From contig RCSZ01000015.1 of the NCBI GenBank assembly GCA_014898425.1, positions 186,001 to 250,000 on the forward strand: 64,000 nucleotides of DNA, written 5' to 3'. Both the position numbers and the translations under genes were made by a program. Under the pieces are notes generated by a model. The model was not told the DNA's origin. It searched no databases and was given only the letters and a program-made list of their open reading frames with translations. Positions 11,326 to 23,046 of this stretch are shown here, one piece after another (position 1 is the first letter of the stretch; each line of letters starts with the position of its first letter). Source of the DNA: Botryotinia globosa (lineage: Eukaryota; Ascomycota; Leotiomycetes; Helotiales; Sclerotiniaceae).

Positions 11326-12394
11326 TGAATTCTTGAATAGTAAGATACTTTGTAGATAGATTTGTATAGAGATGGATATATTGTGTTGTATATTGTAGAT
11401 AGGAGGTGAGGGAGGTATCAACGATAAGCGTAAAGTGTAATGTGCACGGGAATGTACACGGGAATGGGAACGGAAGGATATAACCTGTACTTGCTTGGTT
11501 ACTTTTTTACTTGGTTACTTTTGTACAGAGAGGAGATGGTGAATATATCTTACGATTCCAAAGTACACTTGGTTCTCTTTTTCTTACGGAATACCTTCTA
11601 GAATGAGTGATGAATGGGGTGGGGTGGGCAAAAGAGGGTTGAACTACGTAGGTAGCTGGAGGGAGAGCGCTTAACCCCTGAAATGGATGATTGATTGACT
11701 GATTGACTGATTGATTATCTGACTAATTGACTGATGATGCTTACCTAGGTGGGTGGGTAGGTAGTATTGATGTGATGATTAGTGAGATATGGAAATAATG
11801 TGATATAACATATTGAGTAGGATATAGAGGTACCTACTGTATGTATGATGAATCATGATATTGTATCATTAATATGAATAAAAAGTCAATTGATTGCGAA
11901 ATAGCGATGTGTACAGTACACGTTTGCGGCGTGTTTAGCTAGCTTATTATGGATGGATAGATAGATGTGTAGGTACTAGGTCTGTGAAGGCGTGGCGAGG
12001 TACGGTACAGTCAGTCGTGCCCGTGATTCGTGAACACACTTGGAGCCTGGGTACCTCGTGGGATTTTCAGCCACGGGGACTTTGTAGGATGATGGATGAT
12101 GGATGATGGATGATGGATGGGATGGGATATATCACATTACAAAGTAGATGGGTACTAGACTACCCGTGGACTAGGTCGTAGGTAGGTACCGATTGCGCTT
12201 GGGGCTGAGTGAGCGGACTGATTTGTTCCAACTTCTGACCGGGTCTAGATGGGGGTGTGGTCTGAGTGGTCACTGGTGCTTGTGAATTTGGATGGATGAT
12301 TTTTTCACACCGGGGTTGAATGGGGAATGGTGTGGTTTTTGGATGGGAGGGAAATTGGATTAGATTGGGTTGGAGGGATGGAGGGATGGATCAT

Positions 12395-12523
12395 GGAGGG
12401 ATGAATGATTAAGAGATGACTGGATGGGAGAGTGGTGATTAGATGGAGGGATGAATGATTAAGAGATGAATGGATGGGAGAGTGGTGATTAGATGGAGGG
12501 ATGAATGATTAAGAGATGAATGA
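12395..12523 (+). repeat. Minisatellite, 50-base unit
   Basis: The unit beginning GGAGGGATGAATGATTAAGA starts at 12395, 12445 and 12495, about 2.6 copies, differing by single bases (for example GATGACTGG against GATGAATGG). Shorter GATG repeats surround it. Confidence 0.85.
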
Positions 12524-13272
12524 TGATGTTGATGATGTTGATGATGATTTGGATGAGTTTGATGAGTGGGTTGGTTGGAATTGAAGGGACATGAATTGAA
12601 TTGGATGATAATGTGTCGGTATATACTATACTGTGACTTGAGCATTGATTTGTGTAGATCCTATGTCTTCTGGAAGATTAGGAAGATGTCTAGAATCTTA
12701 CATACCTAGGTAGTAATCATACTCAATATAAATCTAGACATGTGGATGATGACAATGGATAATCGACTAAGATACAACGACGGGATTGAAATCTTGGCCA
12801 ATTCATCTATTTTGTCTCTCCATTTGGATAATTCGAATGCAATATCCAATATCCAATATCCACTGTCCATCTCATCAAATCATTAAATCATTAAATCATT
12901 AAATCGTATTAAAAACATCTCCACTCTCAAAGTAACCGGTAGGCACTCTCACTTGATGAAGCGGTGCTCTACAAAGTAACATCTTACATCTCCATTCGCG
13001 ATTTCGGTTATTTTTTAATATGTACAGTACATACACTCCCCGGCCCCAGTTATACTTTGATTTGACTCCGTACCACCTCACAGTCTTACAAGTTACAGCG
13101 AATAGTTATTACTCGTACTGTAGTCACTTGTTATTCTTGCGTGAGGTCTGTTCACAATTGCCCCATTCTTCCCTCTCTCCTGCTCCCTGCTTTTGTTTTC
13201 AAGCTTGCCCTGACTTGCACAGGATTCCCGCCTTCAACTTTCTTTGGAGATTCATCTGCATTGATGGCTCTC

Positions 13273-13273
<1 letters not shown>

Positions 13274-13312
<39 letters not shown>

Positions 13313-13362
13313 ATTACGCTTGTAACCTGAGACCTGAGACCTGAGACCTGAGACCTGAGACC
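13274..13362 (+). repeat. (CTTG)n and (ACCTGAG)n tandem repeats
   Basis: About nine CTTG tetramers (13274-13312) are followed after a short gap by five 7-base ACCTGAG units (13328-13362). A similar cluster of ACGACCCT units lies at about 13520-13550. All lie in the upstream region of ras1. Confidence 0.85.
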
Positions 13363-14216
13363 TCCAACGTTGATCTTGACCTCATCTTCATACCCTTTTC
13401 CGACTTTAAAAGTTCACACCAGTACGAGTAGATGGATGGCTATTAGCTATTAGCTTGCTTCACTCATATATTGTACCCTTACTCCGTGCCTCCTAGGTAT
13501 CTTAAACTTTAATTACCAACCCTACGACCCTACGACCCTACGACCCTACGAGTTGAACCCCTACCAGTACCCTTTTCTCTATATCGTCTTGAGTCTTGAC
13601 GCTCTCTCGAGACTCTCGGGAAGGATCTCAGCAGACATAATATACAGACTCACCAGTGACTGTATTTTCATAATTCACATGACCACATCCCTTGATATAC
13701 TTTGCTTGAGTCTAACCTGTAACTTCGACTTCTGACTGGTTATCCCTGGTCTGGTACGTGAAATCTATCAAATACATATCAAATACATATATATAAAATA
13801 CATATCATATTCATATCAAATACCTACCCATTATATCATAAATTCCCGTGAAAAGCAATCCCCTTCCAAAATCAAAATCAAGCACGATCCTCTTCTGTGC
13901 ACAAATATTTTAATAAGAGAATAAGAAGAAAGGATCAAAGTTTCTTTGTCCGAGCGATCATCTCCCTCATCTAAACTTTCAACTTCAACATCAACTTCAA
14001 CATTCTTTCCTATCCCATACACTACTATCTTCTGGTCTCTATCGAAAAGATACTTTCAATCATCAACTTTCTACACCACAAAATTCAGACTGGTCTGATC
14101 TGAAGAAACGAAAAGAACCAGAGATTCTCAACTTGGCAGTAGAATATTAAGTGACGAGAGAGTAGAGAGAAGAAGAGGCAAAAGAAGAGAGCCCTGGGAA
14201 GACTTGAAGAATCAAG

Positions 14217-14220
<4 letters not shown>

Positions 14221-14257
<37 letters not shown>
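14221..14257 (+). repeat. (GA)n microsatellite in the ras1 upstream region
   Basis: About 17 AGAGAG units interrupt a purine-rich stretch about 770 bases before the ras1 start codon, followed by pyrimidine-rich sequence. The purine/pyrimidine switch is typical of fungal promoter or leader DNA. Confidence 0.8.
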
Positions 14258-14261
<4 letters not shown>

Positions 14262-14704
14262 GAGAAATTATTCCATTCATTCACTACTTTAACTTTTACT
14301 TCACTTGACTCAATTTAACTTCATCATACTTCACTTCCATTCACTTCATACAAGTTCGCCTGTACTATTTTTTATATCTTTTATTTTTGTTTTTGTTTTT
14401 ATTTTGTTTTTATGTTTTTTCCCTTGTTACCAAAATTCATCAACGGCTTTTTGTACCAATTTCCAATTATCTTCCGTTCCGTCGTCGGTTTAATTATTTG
14501 ATCAATTTCTCCCAAAGCTTCCAACGAAATATCAATTGTCGTTTCACATCTACAACCGTCAACCTTTTACCTCAGGCTCACGGTTGATCGATCCATCATC
14601 AAATCATCCTTTTCTCATTACCAACGATTGAAAGAAAAGAAAAGAAAAGCAAAGCAAAGCAAAGCAATTTCAATATCAAACCATCAATTTCTTGATTCCT
14701 ATCG

Positions 14705-14862
14705 AATCTCTTATCAATCATCACCCATCAACCATCACCCATCAACCATCAACCATCACCCATCACCCATCAACCATCACCCATCAACCATCACCCATCA
14801 CCCATCCATCACCTTACCTTATCTTACCTCTTACCTCTTACCTCTTACCTCTTACCTACTTT
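14705..14862 (+). repeat. (CATCAACCATCACC) and (TTACCTC) tandem repeats in the ras1 leader region
   Basis: Variants of CATCACC and CATCAACC alternate about ten times. They are followed by five TTACCTC heptamers ending about 160 bases before the ras1 ATG. The positions suggest they lie in the 5' untranslated region. Confidence 0.8.
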
Positions 14863-15021
14863 CAAAGGGTCGTCACCTTGTCGCGCAATCCATATTTCGA
14901 TACCCTAAACTTTCAACTCTTTCCCCTTTCGACTTCGATAAGCATTCGAAGCTTTTTATTCAGGGGGATTTAAGTTGATGATAACTACATCACATCAATT
15001 CATACATTTTAATCATTAAAG

Positions 15022-15958
15022 ATGGCTTCAAAGGTATCCCATCATCTTTTCTTTTTCCTTCCTTGTCATTTATCACGTAGCTTGATGCATCGAAAATCAA
15101 TTGACTAACTTGCGCTTCCTCTCCATAGTTTTTGAGAGAATATAAGCTGGTGGTAGTGGGTGGAGGAGGAGTTGGAAAATCTTGTTTGACGATTCAATTG
15201 ATTCAAAGTCATTTCGTCGACGAATATGATCCTACGATTGAAGGTAAAGATTCATCTCCTCTATTCCTAGTATCGCGTGGCTTGACTAACATGGTGTCTT
15301 CTTCATCAATTCAGATTCCTATCGTAAGCAATGCGTTATCGATGAAGAGGTCGCTTTACTGGATGTCCTCGATACCGCTGGACAAGAAGAATATTCCGCC
15401 ATGAGAGAACAATATATGCGTACGGGTGAAGGTTTCTTATTGGTATACAGCATTACCAGCAGACAAAGTTTTGAGGAAATCATGACATTCCAACAACAAA
15501 TTTTGAGGGTTAAGGATAAGGATTATTTCCCTATCATCGTCGTTGGTAACAAATGTGATTTGGAGGGCGAGAGACAAGTTTCAAAACAAGGTACGTCTGT
15601 TTCTCTGTTCATCTCTCCACCCATTTCATTTATTTGAAAATTACATCGTGAGACCCGATGTCGCAGGTCACAACATACAGCAGAAAGAATCGAGACTAAT
15701 CACATAATCACAACAGAGGGTCAACAATTGGCAGATGATTTCGGATGCAAATTTATCGAGACATCGGCGAAATCGAGAATTAATGTCGATAACGCCTTCT
15801 ACGATATTGTTCGCGAAATCAGACGTTATAATAAAGAAATGGCTGGTTACACGGCAGGTGGTGCTAGTGGTGCAAATAATGGTGGACCACAAGGAAAGAT
15901 GGAGGTTAGTGAGGGTGAGAAGGAAAGTGGATGTTGTGGGGGTTGTATTATCATGTAA
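15022..15958 (+). CDS. ras1: Ras small GTPase (Ras1/RasA type)
   Basis: Four exons (15022-15033, 15129-15243, 15315-15590, 15717-15958) give 214 residues. Exon 1 carries only MASK. Visible marks are the P-loop GGGGVGKS at 15-22, effector YDPTIEDSY at 37-45, DTAGQ at 62-66 with the catalytic Gln66, NKCD at 121-124 and ETSAK at 149-153. The C-terminus is CCGGCIIM: Cys211 is the farnesylation site of the CIIM box, and Cys207/208 are likely palmitoylated. It is therefore a plasma-membrane switch controlling growth, development and cAMP/MAPK signalling in fungi. The P-loop Gly in place of human Ala11 is normal for filamentous fungi; the positions equal to human Gly12, Gly13 and Gln61 are intact. 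The gene stands alone between two long repeat-rich regions. Confidence 0.97.
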
Positions 15959-16570
15959 ATGGTGAAGGTGATGAAGAGAGGAAGAGGGGATGGGATTCAG
16001 GATTGGTGGTAGTTGGGCGTATGTTATGGAATTTGAAGAGATGTTGTTACATTTGCAAAGGAAAGATACCAAAACAATTTTCTAAAAGGGGATAGATTGA
16101 TGGATGGCTGGATGGGTGGGTGGTCAGATATACGAAGTGGATCTTTGAGGATACAATGGATATTGATGGATGGTATGGATGGATTGGGATGGGATTTCAC
16201 AAATAAGATGTTAGTAATTTTGGGGGATTTGACTTGCTGTCGATATACATATATTGGTGGGGTGAAGGACAGTGAAGTGCAGTGAAGAGAAGAGAAGTGA
16301 TCCTTCGTACAATACGTTGGTTGATGGTGGATGGTGGATAAGTGAGTGGTGAGGGGAGATGCATCGTCTTAAGGGATATGTATTCTTGAAAATAGTGAGA
16401 GAGAATGGATAGGAAGGAGAGTGGAAAGGGAAGGGAAAATCAGAGGAGGATTTGTGAGATGAGAGAGGGGAGATATTCTAAGTTCAGCCTCTTTTTTTTT
16501 TATAATGATACTCCTTTTTAAATGTTATGGATGGGATTCTTGGATTGTTTGAATGTTTTGTTTAGTGATT

Positions 16571-16634
16571 GGTGATGATGGTGATGGTGATGGTGATGGT
16601 GATGGTGATGGTGATGGTGATGGTGATGGTGATG
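16571..16634 (+). repeat. (GGTGAT)n microsatellite
   Basis: About ten GGTGAT hexamers lie about 600 bases downstream of the ras1 stop codon, followed by GAGGATGTGT repeats. Confidence 0.85.
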
Positions 16635-16800
16635 TATGGTGTTGTGTGAGGATGTGTGAGGATGTATGAGGATGTGTGAGGATATGTAAGTTTCATGTAA
16701 GTATATCTATATCTGTGTATAAGGAAGTGTAAATAAGATAAGTAGGTAAGTGAGATGTAAATATGATTAACCCATGCGTGTGTGCATGCTTGATATTACT

Positions 16801-16876
16801 ATTTGAATCTGAATCTGAATCTGAATCTGAATTTGAATTTGAATCTGAACCTGAATTTGAATTTGATTTGATTTGA
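16801..16876 (+). repeat. (GAATCT/GAATTT)n repeat
   Basis: About ten hexamers alternate GAATCT and GAATTT, then merge into GATTT runs. There is no coding content. Confidence 0.75.
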
Positions 16877-17087
16877 AGGGGTGGAACAGATTGAGTGGAA
16901 TTGAATGGGTGGAATAGGATCTTTCTTGTAAGGTTATAGAGTAGATATAGATAGATATGTGGAAGAGAATTCAGATAGATGTGTGTGTGTATGTGTATGT
17001 GTATGTGTGAATTTCTTTTTTAGGGGGGGTGTGGTGTGGTGGGATGGGTTTCTTGGGGTTTGGTGCGTGGTGTGTGGTGCGTGGTGG

Positions 17088-17205
17088 GTTTGGAGGGGGG
17101 GGGGGTGTTTGGAGGGGGGGTATAGGAGGGGGTATATGGGGGAAGAAGGAGGGGGGATAGGAGGGGGGATAGGAGGGGGGATAGGAGGGGGGATAGGAGG
17201 GAGAG
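17088..17205 (+). repeat. G-run cluster with 12-base tandem unit, G-quadruplex candidate
   Basis: More than eight runs of five to ten G lie on one strand. The last part is a 12-base unit (AGGAGGGGGGAT) repeated about four times at 17151-17200. Run lengths and spacings of a few bases meet the usual G-quadruplex rule. It lies in the non-coding region between ras1 and the monooxygenase gene. Confidence 0.8.
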
Positions 17206-18604
17206 GAAGAAGAAGAGAAAAGCGAATAGATAGCTAGCTAGCTAGATAGATAAACAGATAAATAGATAGCTAGCTAGATAGATAGATAAACAGATAGCTT
17301 ATAATATGGATAGAAATAAAAGATAGAAAAGAGAAAATTGATCAAAGAGAAGAGGAGAGTGACTTGACATGATTTGTTATGTTATGATATGTCATGATAT
17401 GTCATGAAATGATATAAAATGACGCTCCGCTGGCTCTCCGAGGGCCACTGCCGTGGTGGCGGGGGTTTCTTTTCTATTTCTTGGGTTTTCTTTGGTTTGT
17501 TTTTGGAGGGAAAGGGGAGCGTTTGTTGGGATTGTTAGAGGGAGAGGGAGAGGGAGAGGGATATAAAAAGGAAGAGGGCTTTCTAGCTGGTGTTAATTGG
17601 TGTTGGTTTTGATATTAGGGTTGATTTTTGTTTGTTTTCTTGTTTGGAGAGGGGCTGGGTAGGTGGGTAGAGGGCTGGATTTCAATTTCAATTTGAGATT
17701 GAGATTGAGATTGGAGTGATGAAGGGGGAGGAGAAGGAAAAAAGTTTTTGGAAAGGAGGGATTGGGATTGAGAAGAGAAAGATGTTTTATTTTGTAGCTT
17801 TCGAGTTGGATGGGTGGATGGAGAACGGATGGATGGATGGAAAATGAGTGGATGTGGGATATGTGATGTATGAATAGTTGTTGCAGAAAGTTGAGAGCAT
17901 TTAGAGATTTTTGGGTAGGAGGAGAAGTGAGAAGCGGAGAGGGAAAGAGAGACGGAATCATCTTCTTCTTTATAATATCTAGAATTATGTTATGCTATGC
18001 TATGCTATGCTGGGCTGAGTTGAACACTTAAATAATGGATGAGTAACGTCTATATATCTTTAGATTCATTTACACATACATACATATATATAGACACACT
18101 ACAACAAACACAAATATCAAACTTCTCAACCATCACATCACACATTTAATAAATTGGTATTTTTGATACATAGCAACTATCTACCTAGCTATCCACCCTG
18201 CTAGTTCGCTAATAAATAAATTGCTAGAAAAAGAATTGCAAAAAATACCTATGATATGCGAAGAAATGGGATATCTATCTATGCTTGGTATGTAACTTTT
18301 GATATTGGTCGTTGGTATCTCGCTGCGTTTTTTCTTGATGTTTGGTGTTTGGTGTTGGATGATTGATGGACTGAATGGCTTTGTGCTTCGCAAGTGGAGA
18401 ATTTCCCCCGAGCTTTTTGGTTTTTGGGTAGATGGCATGAGGGGTTTGTGGTATCGTATCGTTTGTATTTTGTTGATTCGTAGCCCGGAAAGGTGGTTGG
18501 GAGTCATGGTGGTGGAGGATTGATATTTCAACTCCACGGCAACTTCAGTATATTCATTCCCCTTTTCCTTTCCTCTCTCCCTTCCCCTTCCTCTTCCTCT
18601 CCCC

Positions 18605-20299
18605 TCACAGAATACCAACCATAACCCCCAACAACTTCAACACCCACGGTAACGCCGCTCCCACTCCGCTCAAATTCCAAAGCCCAAATGCATTCGTCTT
18701 GCACACTCCTACCTTCCCCCACTTCACCACTCTCTTCTCCCATTCTCCCAGTGTTAAACTTCCCGTGAACACTTTCTCCAACTCCAACGCTTGCATTGCG
18801 CTCTGCGTCGTACTGAGTGCCATATGTGGACGCATGAGATTCAATGCTTCACCGGTAATTAAAACTCTGTTATCGAAACCGGGAAGTAGCGCGCATGGAA
18901 GCGCAGAATCGTTGATGGCGGTGATGAAGGGAGACGGGGTTTTGGAAATGATTTCTGCAAACGGCGCGCACATGATGGATTGGGAGAGGGTGAGGTAGGG
19001 GGCCCAGGCTGTGGGATTCATGAGGCCGGCGGGGAGGGTGGTACGGTGGAGAACACCGCTGGTGTCGGTCATGAGGGAGGTGAGGGAGGGAGAGGGGGAT
19101 ATTGGGTGGTACCATACCCAGTTGTAGCGACGGGAGCCAGGAGTCAGGGAGCCGTTTGAACCGGGGATTATGTATCTGATTTTTGTTAGGTTGGAGTTTA
19201 GAGGTTCAGGGGGTCGAAGATGGGAAGATTGGGTGATTCGGAGAGTCAGGGAAGTCAACAAGTAAGGAAAGCGAGCAGGAAATGGAGTGAAAGTAAGAAA
19301 CCAAGAAAGCTAAAACGTACAAAAGTATATATCCCCCCTGGTAAGAAAAGTATGTCAAACTAGGATCGAAAATCTTCTTTGTCTCTTCCGAAACCTCGGA
19401 TTCCAAAACCGTTCCTCGAAAGGCTACATAGCCTGCATATTCTCTCTTGACATCTGGAAAGTATTTTGCTCTCAGCGAGGAATTTGCTCCATCGGCTAGC
19501 ATCACCATGTCGGCGTTCATTTTGAATTCTTTATTTGCCTCATTGTGATTTTCGTAGGTTATCTCGACGCCGCCGTCGGAAAGTTTGCTGAGAGATGTAA
19601 CATTCATTCCAGTTAAGAATTCACGTTTTCCTTGGCTTTTCCCTTTTGGGTGATCGTCCTCTTCATCACGATAATCACCATCTCTTCCTCCCTCCGATTC
19701 AGGAATCACAACTTCCCCATCACAAAATTCACTCTTCAAACCATCGAAATTTCGTCGAAGACGATAATAAATCACGCTCCAACTCGTCATCTTTAATCCC
19801 CTCTTCATCTCTCTCTTGACACTGGCATCTTTATTTAAAAATTGCACAGTGGGAGAGTGAATAGACCAGGGCTGAGCCACGCGGTCGTGAGATTTCATGA
19901 AGAGTTCAAATTCGGGCCAGGTGGTGATACCGGCGGCGAGATCTGGACGGAGCGAGGAACTGTGTCGTTCGAGGATGGTGATGGTGTGGGGAGTGGGGAG
20001 GTGGGAGAGCATGGTGCCTTGCATGAGGCCGGTGCTGGAGCCGCCGATCTTTAAGTTTGGAGCGGGAGGTTAGTGGGGAGGGTTAAGGAGGGGGAGTGGA
20101 AGAGTATAGAGGGAGGGGTGGATTGAACGGGACGGGACGGGACGGGACGGGACGGGACGAAACGAGACGGAAAGGAAGGAAGGGAAGGAAAGGAAGGGGA
20201 TAAATAAATGGATGATAGGAATTAAGTTTTGACACTGGATGATGAATGAATAGATAGTGTACTTACAATGACGATATGCATTGGTTTTGAGAAATCCAT
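18605..20299 (-). CDS. FAD-dependent monooxygenase (class A flavoprotein hydroxylase)
   Basis: Three exons (20299-20267, 20048-19321, 19175-18605) give 443 residues. Exon 1 encodes only MDFSKPMHIVI, completing the dinucleotide-binding strand with IGGSSTG (Gly13-Gly18), followed by ILERH. The second FAD/NAD(P)H motif is seen as MLADGANSS. The third reads LITGEALNLMRPH, where the usual GDA is GEA. Relatives oxidise aromatic or heterocyclic substrates using NAD(P)H and O2; the substrate here is unknown. The C-terminus ends in a hydrophobic stretch (LPWVLKLLGVMVGIL). An acidic insert at about 190-210 (DYRDEEDDHPKGK) is probably a loop. It is transcribed away from the Pth11-like gene. Confidence 0.87.
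20127..20159 (+). repeat. (GGGAC)n repeat inside intron 1 of the monooxygenase gene
   Basis: About six GGGAC pentamers are followed by GGAAGG runs, within the 218-base first intron (20049-20266), which is longer than the other intron. Confidence 0.8.
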
Positions 20300-21034
20300 C
20301 TTGTTGATGATGTATGAAGAGAGTGATACTACTGATAAGAACCTGAAGGATGAATTATAAAATTCGTCTGGAGAGATCAAATAAATATAGGTATGGATGT
20401 ATGTAGTAGGTAGCTCTCAACCTCCTGGACCTTGTCTCCAAGAAAGATCACGTTCTTCTCTTCTTTTCCACAAGACAGTCAAGGATACCACGATAAACAA
20501 ACTCGTAGTCAAGTAAAGTATCTCAAGGTGTGAAAAAGTTAAGCGCTCAATTCAACGAGATGGATTTGCTTCCTTCCCATAGAAAAGTGGAGAGCTTCCT
20601 GTATGACTGCGGCACGGCATTGAGAACCCAGGTGAGAAGTGAATTTTGATTGGAAGACGGCGGTAGATGGTATCACGGCGTACACGGCATACACGACATG
20701 TGAATGATGATGGCGATTCTGACCGAAATGCGACTTATATATGTAAGTAACGTAAGATGTCGAGTGGGATATGGGATAGTAAGAGAATACTACCTCGTAT
20801 TGTCTAACTACTCTTGGCGTGTGATGAGAATGGCTTGAAGGAATAGAGGGATGAAGATCCTATTAGTCAGTTTTTGTTTCGTCTTTATCCATGAATATCG
20901 TTTAGGGGGACGAGAGTAAGCAGGAATGAGGTGGACGCTGTCAAACCATGTCGTCGGTATCACAAAATATGATAGGGAAGTGGGGAAATCCATCCGATTA
21001 GATACGTTTTGCAGTGTTTGAATGGTTCATCTTA

Positions 21035-21071
<37 letters not shown>

Positions 21072-21807
21072 TACGGTTATGTATATACGGCTGTGTATAT
21101 ACGGCTGTATATATACGGCTGTGTATATACGGCTGTGTATATATTGTATATCGTATGCATGTTGACACAATAGTTCAATTCCTCTCACCGGTTAGTTGTC
21201 CTCCCCTACCCTACTCCTACTCACCTACCTACATGTATCAGAAATCTAAAAGGTGGGCGGGCATATGGAGTAGATTTTAGGTGATGCCTACTACAATCGT
21301 TACCCAAATTGGTAGATGAAAGAACGAAATGAGAGATCTACAATGTATGGAATGGATATTGACTAGGTATATATGTAACATCAACCAAAACTACTCCACA
21401 TAATATAATTCAATATTTAATTCTCAGATGATCCTTCACAGAAAATATCCCCTACGGGCCCTGCCTCAATTCCTCGGATGAATTGAAAAATACTTGGATA
21501 TATATGCAACCATGATCGACCTATCATTTTCCATCCTCCATTCTCTGCCAACAATAATTCTTGGATCTCAACAAGGAACACAACATATATTCGTTGTACA
21601 GACTCCGCTAATCCTGACATAAATTTCCCTCTCGTAACAGTACCTGCCTATCTATGAGCGGCTGATGATCAAATCTGTGCTACACACCTGGATATAGAAA
21701 TGATAAGATGTTGGACCATCCATCGTTTCCTAGAAATATTCTCGGGGGGGGGGGAGTTCATTTTATCGATCGATATTATATTTTCGCTCCATGAATGAAA
21801 AGTAGTC
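20300..21807. promoter_or_regulatory. Divergent intergenic region, monooxygenase / Pth11-like
   Basis: These 1.5 kb contain both promoters. An (AT)n tract at 21034-21066 is followed by about five copies of a 14-base unit (GTATATACGGCTGT) to 21140. A run of nine to ten G lies at 21745-21755, about 50 bases before the next start codon. Reading frames here show no family content. Confidence 0.5.
21034..21140. repeat. (AT)n plus 14-base tandem repeat
   Basis: About 16 AT dinucleotides are followed by five units of GTATATACGGCTGT, varying slightly. It is AT-rich and hairpin-prone. Confidence 0.85.
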
Positions 21808-23046
21808 ATGCAGAATGAAAATTCTCAACATACAACGACTGCTGCTCTTGTCGTTACCATCTTAGCAGTAATCGCCGTCATTCTTCGATTCCTAACACGA
21901 AAATTAACGAAAGCCGGTACTGCGGCTGATGATTGGTGGATCTTGATTGGGGTCATATTGTTGATTATCACGGGTAGTCTTCTTCTCTATGGTATGTGAG
22001 AGAATGTTCATAGTACCAGTACCAGTACCAGTACCAGTACCAGTACCAGTACCTAGGTATCAAGCATATTCATAATCAATCTTCATAGGCGTGAAATCGG
22101 ATCCAAGCGGCGGCGAGACCATCGATCGAGATTCCCCTACCTTCGATTATAGGCCTCATGTCACATATCTCATAATGTCATGGGTTTGCGCCATTCTTTA
22201 TTTTTCAGTCGTGACGGCTATTAAAATCTCAATCCTTCTCATGTATCGTCGGATATTCTCCTCGAGTTTGGTCCGGTCTTTTTGGGTCTTTATGGGTTTT
22301 ACTATCGTATGGTGGTTGGTCGGTACTATCGCGACAAGTATCAGTTGTGTTCCAGCAAATCGATTCTGGATTGGACCTTCGGCTGGTGGATGGTGTTTTA
22401 ATTTCAATATCTATTGGATGGTTATGGGTGTGGTTGAAATCATGATTGATATTGGGATTTTGATTTTGCCAATCGGTGTAGTAATTGGACTTCAAATGCC
22501 AAATTCTCAGAAAGTTTTGGTTGGAGGTATCTTCCTCCTAGGAAGTTTGTATGTATCCCTACATTCGCCTTCCGTTTCAGTTCATACTAATATTACCAAA
22601 GTGTCATCGTAACAGGTGTTGTACGAGTCGTTCTTGGATATGCTCCTGGTAGTCAAAATGTCGATTTTCCACGAGCAGAACTTTGGTCGGCGGTTCATGT
22701 TGGAATGGCAATCGTGTGCGCTTGTCTCCCAAACTTTCGCCCACTCTTGAATCGCATCACTGCATCGGCCCGTCGTCTATATGGATCTGCCATAACGAGT
22801 GATAGAGACCCTAACACCAGTGGTTCCAGTGGAAGTCGAAGTGGGGCATCAAAGAACAAAACTGCAGTAGAATTGATGACATTGAGTCATATTCGACGTC
22901 GAGGACAGAATGAGTTGGAGGATAGAAATGCAGATACTAGGGGGTTGACTAGGAATGAGAGTGGAGACTTCCAGTCACTTCATCATGCGGAATTGGGAGG
23001 AGGGGGAATAGATGAATCTAGACCCAGAGGGTTAAATGATGGATGA
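21808..23046 (+). CDS. Pth11/SAT4-type seven-helix integral membrane protein
   Basis: Three exons (21808-21991, 22089-22548, 22602-23046) give 362 residues. About seven hydrophobic segments are visible, at roughly 12-33, 43-62, 87-108, 118-142, 165-192, 200-220 and 235-255. Family marks are the DDWW motif after helix 1, the IFSSSLVRSFWVFMG loop, a Trp-rich fourth helix, and the RAELWSAVHVGMAIVCACLP segment. These are typical of the fungal rhodopsin-like/SAT4 group that includes Pth11, a suggested surface sensor. It lacks a CFEM domain and any long extracellular N-terminus. The C-terminal 100 residues are polar and disordered. The first intron holds a hexamer repeat. Ligand and signalling role are unknown. 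Confidence 0.86.
22011..22051 (+). repeat. (AGTACC)n hexamer repeat in intron 1 of the Pth11-like gene
   Basis: About six AGTACC units fill half of the 97-base intron between the donor at 21992 and the acceptor at 22088. Length change here would alter only the intron. Confidence 0.9.

Larger units (their letters stand above)
9918..15021. other. Long gene-poor, microsatellite-rich region upstream of ras1
   Basis: About 5.1 kb show no gene with recognisable content on either strand. The region instead holds a dense series of simple repeats, listed separately. 13.0-15.0 kb is pyrimidine-rich and probably includes the promoter and a long 5' leader of ras1. Reading frames here (for example 11088-11336, 13020-13325 and 14628-14978) are made of repeat translation or lack conservation. 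A long non-coding RNA cannot be excluded. Confidence 0.6.
15959..18604. other. Gene-poor, repeat-rich region downstream of ras1
   Basis: About 2.6 kb lie between the ras1 3' end and the 3' end of the FAD monooxygenase. They include the ras1 3' untranslated region and several strand-biased G-rich and GATG-rich repeats listed separately. A 122-codon frame on the minus strand (17593-17961) is Ser/Pro/Leu/Asn-rich repeat translation and is not supported. Confidence 0.55.

Noticed and set aside
11088..11421. Open frames rich in Ser/Asn or Tyr
   Set aside because: They are the two strands of a TAG-triplet microsatellite.
12395..12523. Regularly spaced repeats resembling a CRISPR array
   Set aside because: Head-to-tail 50-base minisatellite without unique spacers, in a eukaryotic genome.
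15170..15195. The Ras P-loop reads GGGG rather than human GAGG and could look like an activating change
   Set aside because: Gly at the position of human Ala11 is normal for filamentous-fungal Ras; the positions equal to human Gly12, Gly13 and Gln61 are wild type.
17593..17961. 122-codon minus-strand frame
   Set aside because: Low-complexity Ser/Pro/Leu/Asn translation of GATG-type DNA; no motif, no splice partner.
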